DNA from: Pseudomonadota bacterium
GTDB taxonomy: Bacteria; Pseudomonadota; Gammaproteobacteria; UBA5335
DNA length: 8,736 nucleotides
Assembly (NCBI GenBank): GCA_002862965.1
Contig: PKCW01000256.1
Span: 1-8,736, forward strand
Reading direction: 5' to 3'
The notes under the pieces are model-generated. The model made no database searches. It saw nothing but the letters and a program-made list of their open reading frames with translations, and had not been told where the DNA came from. Position numbers and translations under genes: made by a program. Shown here in pieces: positions 1 through 5,680 of this stretch (the stretch's first letter is position 1; each line of letters opens with the position of its first letter).

Positions 1-36
1 GTTGAGGAACTGGTCGATGATGGTCACGTCATTCAT
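1..36 (-). CDS. trbL: TrbL, conjugal transfer inner-membrane protein (first 12 codons only)
   Basis: Only the first 12 codons are in the window, reading MNDVTIIDQFLN from an ATG at 36-34. The frame is open to the window edge, so the 3' end is missing. The start overlaps the stop of the upstream lipoprotein gene by 4 nt (ATGA), and a GGAGGG ribosome-binding sequence lies about 6-7 nt upstream. The short N-terminus resembles TrbL proteins of P-type transfer systems. TrbL is the VirB6-like polytopic inner-membrane channel component, and it normally follows trbJ/trbK. The call rests on position plus these few residues, because no membrane segment is visible yet. What is seen is the start, the overlap and the ribosome-binding site; the identity is inferred from synteny. 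Confidence 0.75.
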   Translation of the reverse strand, partial: MNDVTIIDQFLN

Positions 37-317
37 GGCGTGCCCTCCGGTTCCTCGAAGCTGGGCGGGATCGGCGGCAGGTCGGCCAGCGTCTGGTATT
101 CATCCGGCCCGGCCTCGCCGGAAAAGAAGCGCCGCCGGAAGGCTTCGGCGGCGGCGCGGCAAGCGTCCTCGCCCGTGGCCTGCCGGTCGGCCGCGCATTG
201 CGCGCGCAATGCCTTGAGCCGCACGCGATCGGCGGCCAGGGCATCGGCGAGGTTGTCGGCCGGCTGCTCGCCGCAAGCGGCCAGCAGCACGGCACCAAGG
301 ACGAGGACGCATCGCAT
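33..317 (-). CDS. Small EexN/TrbK-like entry-exclusion lipoprotein in the trbK position
   Basis: This 94-residue protein begins with a short lipoprotein signal peptide. The lipobox is LAAC with Cys15 as the lipidation site, followed by Gly, so there is no Asp inner-membrane retention signal at +2. The mature part is charged and probably helical, with Cys41 and Cys53, an arginine-rich RRRFF stretch at 61-65, and a proline-rich tail. Residues 34-65 align without gaps to the lipoprotein encoded at 7916-8194: LK-LR-QC--DR, then C 12 residues later, then AEA-R-RF. A strong AGGAGG ribosome-binding site lies 5 nt before the ATG, in a 12-nt gap after trbJ. Its place between trbJ and trbL is that of trbK in IncP and Ti-type clusters, where TrbK is the entry-exclusion lipoprotein. 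Exclusion is inferred from position and family resemblance; the lipobox and paralogy are seen directly. Confidence 0.8.
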   Translation of the reverse strand: MRCVLVLGAVLLAACGEQPADNLADALAADRVRLKALRAQCAADRQATGEDACRAAAEAFRRRFFSGEAGPDEYQTLADLPPIPPSFEEPEGTP

Positions 318-329
318 GGCGGCCTCCTG

Positions 330-1055
330 TCAGTCGCGGTAGAAGTTGACGGACTGCGGCGTGTACGGCGTGCCTTCCCCGAGGAAGCGCCGCCGCACTT
401 CGCGGGCGCGCTCGGTGGCCGCCGCCTGCCGCGCCAGTTCCAGCGAGGCGGCCCGGTCTTGCGTGATCTGGAGCCGCTGCGACTGGATCGACTGCTTGGC
501 CTGCAAGGCGAGCAACTGGTTCATGGCCTGCATCGCCTGCAACGCGCCTTGCGCCGACTGGCTCTTGCCGACCAGATCGGCCAGCACGCTTTCGTCTTCG
601 CCCAGGTTCTGCGACACCTGCGCCTGCATCTGCATGGTGGTCTGCAAGCCGCCCAGCGTGTTCTTCCACCGCTCCTGGGCGTCGCGGTACATCTGGTCGC
701 CGCTGACGGTGGCGGCGTACTGCTCCGGGTACAGGCGGGCAAACTCCCGATCCAGATTCGTCACGTCGTAGGCCAAGCCTCGGGCCTGGGCGATCAGCCG
801 CTCGGTCGTCGCCAGGTTGGCGCGCAACTGGCCGACCACGCTGGATGGAAGGCTGGCGAGGTTGCGCGCCTGGTTCATCAGCATTTGCGCTTCGTTCTGG
901 AGCTGGCGAATCTGGTTGTTGATCTGCTCCAGCGTGCGGATCGCGGTCATCGTGTTCTGCACGAGGTTGGTGGGGTCGATCACGACCCATTGCGCATGGG
1001 CAGTGGCGGTGCAAAGCATGGCCGCGATGGCAGCGGCGACAAGGCGCTTCTTCAT
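330..1055 (-). CDS. trbJ: TrbJ, P-type conjugative transfer protein (VirB5-like)
   Basis: This 241-residue secreted protein has a Sec signal peptide: KKR, then a hydrophobic stretch at about 5-17, and likely cleavage after AHA at 19-21. The mature part is mostly helical and rich in Gln, Ala and Met, with coiled-coil-like stretches at about 36-66 (TLEQINNQIRQLQNEAQ) and 135-215. This is the usual build of TrbJ/VirB5 proteins, which act in the periplasm or at the pilus tip during assembly and recipient contact. The ATG overlaps the trbE stop by 4 nt, and an AGGAG lies 8 nt upstream. The length is normal for the family. The odd point is the C-terminus, where residues 221-233 (RRRFLGEGTPYTP) nearly repeat a motif in the exclusion lipoprotein at 7916-8194. 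Identification rests on fold type, length and position directly after trbE. Confidence 0.93.
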   Translation of the reverse strand: MKKRLVAAAIAAMLCTATAHAQWVVIDPTNLVQNTMTAIRTLEQINNQIRQLQNEAQMLMNQARNLASLPSSVVGQLRANLATTERLIAQARGLAYDVTNLDREFARLYPEQYAATVSGDQMYRDAQERWKNTLGGLQTTMQMQAQVSQNLGEDESVLADLVGKSQSAQGALQAMQAMNQLLALQAKQSIQSQRLQITQDRAASLELARQAAATERAREVRRRFLGEGTPYTPQSVNFYRD

Positions 1056-3505
1056 GGCAGGATCTCCTGTGGTTGGTCAGCGAGGGAATCCGGCGCGAGG
1101 CCGGGGAACGAGGGCAGCAGGTCAGCCGCCCAATCGAGGCCGCGATGGCGCAGCCAGGCACCCGCGAAGCCGGGCGTGCCGGCGTCCAGCAGCACGCGGT
1201 CTATGTCGCGCTGGTCTTGCGGCGTGGAAGCGCCCGCGAAGGCCAGCGTCGCCGCCCCCAGGTCGAGGTCGAACAGGCGGTTGCCGAGGCGGGATTGGTA
1301 GTAGTAGTCGCGCTTGGGTTGCGCGGTGGCGACGATCTCGATCTGGCGCGAGTTCAACCCGAAGCCCTCGTAGATCGTGCGAATCTGCGGCTCGGTCGCC
1401 TGCGGGTTCGGCAGGAAGATGCGGCTTGCGCAGCTCTCGATGATTGCGGGCGCGATGCTCGAATCCTTAATGTCCGCGAGCGACTGCGTGGCGAAGATCA
1501 CCGACACGTTCTTCTTGCGCAGCGTCTTGAGCCACTGGCGGATGCGCGCGGCAAACACTGGGTCATCCAGGAACAGCCACGCTTCATCGAGGATCAGCAG
1601 CGTGGGAGCGCCATCAAAGCGTTCGTCAAAGCGCGCAAAGAGGTAATGCAGCACGGCCATGACGGCGGCCTTGCTGTGCATCAGCTCCTCCATCTCGAAA
1701 CCCTGCACGTCCGCCATGCCCAGCCGGTCGTGGTCGGCATCCAGCAGCTTGCCGTGCGCGCCGCCCAGCACATAGGGCGCGAGCGCCTGGCGCAGCGCGT
1801 TCGATTGCAGCAGCACCGACAGGCCGGTCATCGTGCGCTGCTCGACGGGCGCACCGGCCAAGCTGCCCAGCGCCGACCAGATGGCGGCTTTCTCGTCCGG
1901 GCCGACTGCTACGCCTTCATGCAGCAAACGGCCTTCGATCCATTCGGCGGCCCAGGTGCGGTAGCCTTCGCGGTCAATGCGGGCGAGCGGCTGGAAGGCG
2001 ATTTCGCCGTCCGTGCCCAAGTCGTAGTGCTCGCCGCCAAGCCCGAGGATCGTGGCGCGCATCGAACGCCCCATATCGAACGCGAAGATGCGCGAGCCGA
2101 GGTAGCGGCGGAACTGCATCGCCAGCGTGGCGAGCAGCACTGACTTGCCCATGCCCGTCGGGCCGGCCACCAGCATGTGGCCCACGTCGCCATCGTGCGT
2201 GACCAAGCGAAACGGTGTGGCGCCATCGGTGCGCGTCACGATGAGAGGCGGGCCGTCCAGATGCGCGTTGCGCTCGGGGCCGGCCCACACGGCCGACACC
2301 GGCATCATGTGCGCCAGGTTCAGCGTCGAGACGATCGGCTGGCGCACGTTGGCATAGGCGTTGCCGGGGAGCGAGGACAGCCACGCATCCACGGCATTGA
2401 GCGTTTCGGAGATGGTCACGAAGCCCCGGCCCTGGATGACGCGCTCCACCATGCGCAGCTTCTCGTCGGCTGCGGCCGGGTCGGCATCGAGCACCGTCAC
2501 CGTGGCGGTGAGGTAGCCGAAGGCGACTTGATCACTGCCCAGCTCCTGCAACGCGGCATCGGCATCGGTCGCCTTGTTCGAGGCATCCGTGTCCACCAGC
2601 GGCGACTCCTGTTGGAAGATCGTTTCGCGCAGCAGCGCGATGACGTTCTTGCGCTTGGCGAACCACTGGCGGCGCAGGCGGGCGAGGTCTTTTTCCGCCT
2701 CGGATTTGTCCATGCAGAGGAAGCGCGTACTCCAGCGATACGCAAATCCGAGGCGGTTGAGGTCGTCCAGAATCCCCGGCCAAGTGGAAGTCGGGAAGCC
2801 CCGCACCGACACCACGCGCAGGTGCTGATCGCCCAGCATGGGTGCCAGTCCACCGACCAGCGCGCAGTCGGTCAGCAGCGCGTCGATATGGAACGGCACT
2901 TCGGGCACCGCCAGCGAATAGCGCCGCGTCGAGATGGTGGCGTGCAGGTAGGTCAGCGTCTGGCTGTCATCGAGCCAGGCGATTTCCGGCATCACGCCAT
3001 CGAGCAGGTCGAAGACGCGATCGGTCTCCGCCACGAAGGCATCGAGCCGGCCGCGCCAATCCACGCCTTCGGTGGGCCGGTTCTCGTACAGCATCCCCGC
3101 CGCTCGGGCGCGCGACTCCTCGGGCGGTAGGTACACCAGCGTCAGGTGATAGCCGCTCTCGAAGTGGTTGCCCGAGTCCTCAAAGGTGGCGCGGCGTTCC
3201 TCGTCCACCAGCCATGACAAGGCTTCTGGGAACTCCGAGTGCGGATAGTCGGCGGCAAGCCGGCGCTCGGCTTCGATGAACAGCGCCCAGCCCGATCCCA
3301 GCCGGCGCAGCGCATTGTTCAAGCGCGCCGACGTGGCGATCAGCTCGCCTTGCGTGGCACTGTCGAGGTCAGGCCCGCGAAACCGGGCCGTGCGCTGGAA
3401 ACTGCCGTCCTTGTTCAAGACGACACCCGGCGCGACGAGCCCGGCCCACGGCAGCCAATCGGCGAGCAAGGCCGGGCGCTGGCGGTATTCGGCGAGGTTC
3501 AGCAT
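1052..3505 (-). CDS. trbE: TrbE, VirB4-family conjugation ATPase
   Basis: This 817-residue protein is the full length expected for VirB4/TrbE, the large ATPase at the cytoplasmic base of the secretion channel that drives pilin mobilisation and transfer. The N-terminal half (about 1-420) is the CagE/TrbE/VirB-type domain, starting LNLAEYRQRP. The C-terminal half is the RecA-like motor. The Walker A motif is GPTGMGKS at 448-455, and the Walker B motif is LLILDEAW at 636-643. The segment FATQSLADI at about 671-679 fits the conserved Gln motif of these ATPases. The ATG at 3505 follows trbD after 12 nt, with GAGGGGA as the ribosome-binding site. The stop overlaps the trbJ start by 4 nt. No frameshift or missing motif is seen, so it should be functional. 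Confidence 0.97.
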   Translation of the reverse strand: MLNLAEYRQRPALLADWLPWAGLVAPGVVLNKDGSFQRTARFRGPDLDSATQGELIATSARLNNALRRLGSGWALFIEAERRLAADYPHSEFPEALSWLVDEERRATFEDSGNHFESGYHLTLVYLPPEESRARAAGMLYENRPTEGVDWRGRLDAFVAETDRVFDLLDGVMPEIAWLDDSQTLTYLHATISTRRYSLAVPEVPFHIDALLTDCALVGGLAPMLGDQHLRVVSVRGFPTSTWPGILDDLNRLGFAYRWSTRFLCMDKSEAEKDLARLRRQWFAKRKNVIALLRETIFQQESPLVDTDASNKATDADAALQELGSDQVAFGYLTATVTVLDADPAAADEKLRMVERVIQGRGFVTISETLNAVDAWLSSLPGNAYANVRQPIVSTLNLAHMMPVSAVWAGPERNAHLDGPPLIVTRTDGATPFRLVTHDGDVGHMLVAGPTGMGKSVLLATLAMQFRRYLGSRIFAFDMGRSMRATILGLGGEHYDLGTDGEIAFQPLARIDREGYRTWAAEWIEGRLLHEGVAVGPDEKAAIWSALGSLAGAPVEQRTMTGLSVLLQSNALRQALAPYVLGGAHGKLLDADHDRLGMADVQGFEMEELMHSKAAVMAVLHYLFARFDERFDGAPTLLILDEAWLFLDDPVFAARIRQWLKTLRKKNVSVIFATQSLADIKDSSIAPAIIESCASRIFLPNPQATEPQIRTIYEGFGLNSRQIEIVATAQPKRDYYYQSRLGNRLFDLDLGAATLAFAGASTPQDQRDIDRVLLDAGTPGFAGAWLRHRGLDWAADLLPSFPGLAPDSLADQPQEILP

Positions 3506-3517
3506 GGCGGCGTCCCC

Positions 3518-3790
3518 TCACACGTCCAGCAGCGGGCGGTGCTTGATGTGCCGGGCGAACACGGCCATGAACTGCGGATCGACGCGCGCACCCCATACCG
3601 CCAGCGAATGGCCGACGATCCAGAGCACCACGCCAGGAATCCACAGTTGCAGGCCCAGCCCGACGGCGGCGGCCAGCGTGCCGTTGGCAATCGCCACGGT
3701 GCGCGGTGCGCCGCCCAGCAAGATCGGCTCGGTGAGCGAGCGATGCAAAGGCACCTCGAACCCGGCCGCGAAGCTATCCGGGCCGCTCAT
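3518..3790 (-). CDS. trbD: TrbD, VirB3-like inner-membrane protein
   Basis: This is a 90-residue protein starting MSGPDSF at the ATG at 3790-3788. That start overlaps the trbC stop by 4 nt; the frame stays open further upstream, but those starts would lie inside trbC. The N-terminus has a basic, proline-containing stretch (EVPLHRSLTEPILLGG, about 12-27), typical of TrbD/VirB3. One or two hydrophobic segments follow at about 32-50 and 51-67, and the C-terminus is soluble (DPQFMAVFARH). VirB3-type proteins sit in the inner membrane and work closely with the VirB4 ATPase, here the next gene. The upstream Shine-Dalgarno is weak (a G-run about 7 nt away), so translation probably depends on coupling to trbC. 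Confidence 0.92.
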   Translation of the reverse strand: MSGPDSFAAGFEVPLHRSLTEPILLGGAPRTVAIANGTLAAAVGLGLQLWIPGVVLWIVGHSLAVWGARVDPQFMAVFARHIKHRPLLDV

Positions 3791-4170
3791 ACGACAGCCC
3801 CGCCCGAGAACGAAAAGAACGACAGGAAGAAGCTCGAAGCCGCGAACGCGATGGACAGGCCGAACACGATCTGGATCAGCTTGCGAAAGCCGCCCGACGT
3901 GTCGCCGAAGGCGAGCGCGAGGCCCGTGGCAATGATGATGATGACCGCGACGATGCGCGCCACCGGCCCCTGAATCGACTCCAAGATCGACTGCAACGGG
4001 CCTTCCCAGGGCATCGAGGAACCAGCGGCCTGCGCGGTGCCGGCCAGGAACAGCAGCAGCGCGGCCAGCAGCAGCCCTCGCCCCGCAGGGCGGGCCAGGC
4101 AGCGCAGCCGTGCAAGGCGCAAAGCCGGATTTACGGAAACACGGAAAGCAGGAATGGTCATCTGCGTCAT
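3787..4170 (-). CDS. trbC: TrbC, conjugative pilin precursor (VirB2-like)
   Basis: This is a 127-residue prepilin. The N-terminal leader is unusually long: a basic region at about 10-31 containing several Arg, a hydrophobic core at about 32-44, and a likely signal peptidase site after AQA at 46-48. The mature part has two membrane helices, about 67-88 (ending in an Ile run) and 98-118, joined by a short polar loop (FGDTSGGFRK). This matches VirB2/TrbC pilins. In RP4, TrbC is trimmed and cyclised with help from the TraF peptidase; no traF is visible here, so cyclisation is only a possibility. The first ATG (4170) is chosen because GGAG lies 7 nt upstream and it overlaps the trbB stop by 4 nt; a second ATG at codon 4 is too far from that site. 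The stop overlaps trbD. Confidence 0.93.
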   Translation of the reverse strand: MTQMTIPAFRVSVNPALRLARLRCLARPAGRGLLLAALLLFLAGTAQAAGSSMPWEGPLQSILESIQGPVARIVAVIIIIATGLALAFGDTSGGFRKLIQIVFGLSIAFAASSFFLSFFSFSGGAVV

Positions 4171-5219
4171 AGCAGTTCTCCAGGTTGGTCAGGGGACGAG
4201 GAAGTCGCCGCAGCGGGTGCGGCATCAGGGATCGGCGGCAGCTCGGGAAACGGCGTTTCCAGCGCGTCCACCAGTTGGTAGCCCACGCCGTCGAAGCCGA
4301 CGATGCGGGCGATGTTCTCGATGCGGCGCTTGCGTCCGCGCCCGGCGATCTGGATCACCACGTTGACCGCCTCGGCGATCAGCGCACGCGGCGGATTCAC
4401 CGCCACTTCGAGAATCAGTTGCTCCAGGCGCAGCAACGCGCCCAGCGCGGAGCCGGCGTGGATCGTGGCGACGCCGCCGGGGTGGCCGGTGCCCCACACC
4501 TTGATGAGATCCAGCGCCTCGGCACCGCGTACCTCGCCGACGACGACGCGATCAGGTCGCAGGCGCATGGACGAGCGCACCAGCTCGGTCATGGACACCA
4601 CGCCGGAGCGCGTGCGCAGCGGAACGTGGTCGCGGGCCGCGCATTGCAGCTCCACCGTGTCTTCGAGCACCAGCACGCGGTCGCCCGTGGCAGCTATCTC
4701 GGCCAGCAGCGCGTTCGCCAAGGTCGTCTTGCCGCTGCTGGTGGCCCCCGCGATCAGGACGTTCTGGCGCTCGCGCACGGCGCGCACCAAAAAGCCCGCC
4801 TGGGCGGCGGTCATCATTCCGTCCACGACGTACCGCTCCAGCGGGATCACGCCGATGGCGCGCTTGCGCAGCGCGAAGGCCGGCCCCGGCGCGGCTGGCG
4901 GCAGGATGCCCTCGAAGCGTTCACCGGTTTCGGGCAGTTCGGCGGACAGCAGCGGCTGGCCGCGATGCACCTCCGCGCCGACGTGGGCCGCGACCAGGCG
5001 GATGATTCGCTCGCCATCGGCTTCGGGCAGCTCCACGCCCATAGGCGCGCGGCCCGACGACAGGCGATCCACCCAAAGGGTGCGGTCAGGGTTGAGCATG
5101 ATTTCCACCACGTCGGGGTCTTCGAGCGCGGTGGCGATCAGCGGCCCCATTGCCGTGCGCAGCATCTGGATGCGCCGGTCGAGCGACGTGGCACTCATGG
5201 ATTGGGAAACGGCGCTCAT
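4167..5219 (-). CDS. trbB: TrbB, VirB11-family traffic ATPase
   Basis: This 350-residue hexameric secretion ATPase is expected at the cytoplasmic face, powering pilus assembly and substrate transfer together with TrbE. Family motifs occur in order: Walker A GATSSGKTT at 158-166, Asp box VLVLEDTVEL at about 182-191, Walker B RVVVGEVRG at 224-232, and His box TGHPGGVATIHA at 244-255. Length is normal. After about residue 325 the C-terminus becomes a Pro/Ala/Ser-rich tail that is probably disordered. The ATG at 5219 is preferred over the in-frame ATG at codon 8 because AGGAG lies 8 nt upstream and it overlaps the upstream RHH gene by 4 nt (ATGA). The stop overlaps the trbC start by 4 nt. Confidence 0.97.
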   Translation of the reverse strand: MSAVSQSMSATSLDRRIQMLRTAMGPLIATALEDPDVVEIMLNPDRTLWVDRLSSGRAPMGVELPEADGERIIRLVAAHVGAEVHRGQPLLSAELPETGERFEGILPPAAPGPAFALRKRAIGVIPLERYVVDGMMTAAQAGFLVRAVRERQNVLIAGATSSGKTTLANALLAEIAATGDRVLVLEDTVELQCAARDHVPLRTRSGVVSMTELVRSSMRLRPDRVVVGEVRGAEALDLIKVWGTGHPGGVATIHAGSALGALLRLEQLILEVAVNPPRALIAEAVNVVIQIAGRGRKRRIENIARIVGFDGVGYQLVDALETPFPELPPIPDAAPAAATSSSPDQPGELL

Positions 5220-5680
5220 GACGCACGCTCCTGCGCATCGGCGGCTGCCGCCGCGTCCTCCATCCGCACCGAATCGGGATGCAATTCCTCCACCACGTCG
5301 CGCACCAGGCTGCGCCCACGCATCAGGTGGCGGCCAAGCTGCTCGGTGAACTGCTCGAAACGCGCCTTGCCCAAGGCGCGGGCCGCCTCTTGGTGCGCCT
5401 CGGGAACCGGCGTGCTGACGGTCAGGTAGTAGCGGATGAACAGCGCCAGCGTCTCGATGGCGATGCTCTGGTCGCGCTCCATTCGCTCGGCCTGGCGCGA
5501 GAGGCGATCAAGGCGCTTGGCGATGGCCGCCTCGCGCTGGTCGGCCGCGTCCGGCGACAGCCAGGACGCCAAGGCAGCGGCGACGATGCTGGACTTGGAC
5601 ACGCCTTTCTTGGCGGCCAGTTCATCGAGCCGCTGGGCGTGCTCGGGCTGGATAAAGAGGTTCAGGCGATAGTGGCTCAT
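5216..5680 (-). CDS. CopG/ribbon-helix-helix DNA-binding protein
   Basis: This is a 154-residue protein. Residues 1-43 look like a ribbon-helix-helix domain: a beta-strand YRLNLFIQ at 4-11, helix A with PEHAQRLDELAAKKG, a turn GVSKSS, and helix B through about residue 41. A long, charged, helical extension follows (about 45-154), which could form a coiled coil (AIAKRLDRLSRQAERMERD at about 51-69). Plain CopG repressors are around 45-60 residues, so the tail adds some other function, such as oligomerisation or protein binding. It overlaps traG and trbB by 4 nt at each end, so it is made in step with the transfer machinery. A CopG-type gene in this place is familiar from Tn4371-like elements. 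Its target is not shown: it could autoregulate the operon, or act as a relaxosome or coupling-protein accessory as other RHH proteins do. The upstream Shine-Dalgarno is weak. Confidence 0.85.
   Translation of the reverse strand: MSHYRLNLFIQPEHAQRLDELAAKKGVSKSSIVAAALASWLSPDAADQREAAIAKRLDRLSRQAERMERDQSIAIETLALFIRYYLTVSTPVPEAHQEAARALGKARFEQFTEQLGRHLMRGRSLVRDVVEELHPDSVRMEDAAAAADAQERAS

Noticed and set aside
100..1161. Minus-strand frame of 353 codons overlapping trbJ and the TrbK-like gene
   Set aside because: It lies in another frame of the same strand, the product is Arg/Pro/Ala-rich, and the real genes in this stretch have good starts and ribosome-binding sites.
198..1301. Long plus-strand open frame (367 codons) opposite trbJ and the end of trbE
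   Set aside because: It is antisense to trbJ, which has a clear signal peptide and family features. Its protein is low-complexity, without recognisable motifs, as is usual for antisense frames in GC-rich DNA.
3518..4225. Extended 235-codon version of trbD
   Set aside because: Starts upstream of 3790 would place trbD inside trbC. The ATG at 3790 gives a normal TrbD length and an ATGA overlap.
4185..5429. Plus-strand frame of 414 codons opposite trbB and the RHH gene
   Set aside because: It is antisense to a VirB11 ATPase with all motifs intact. The His/Arg/Gln-rich product looks like a shadow frame.
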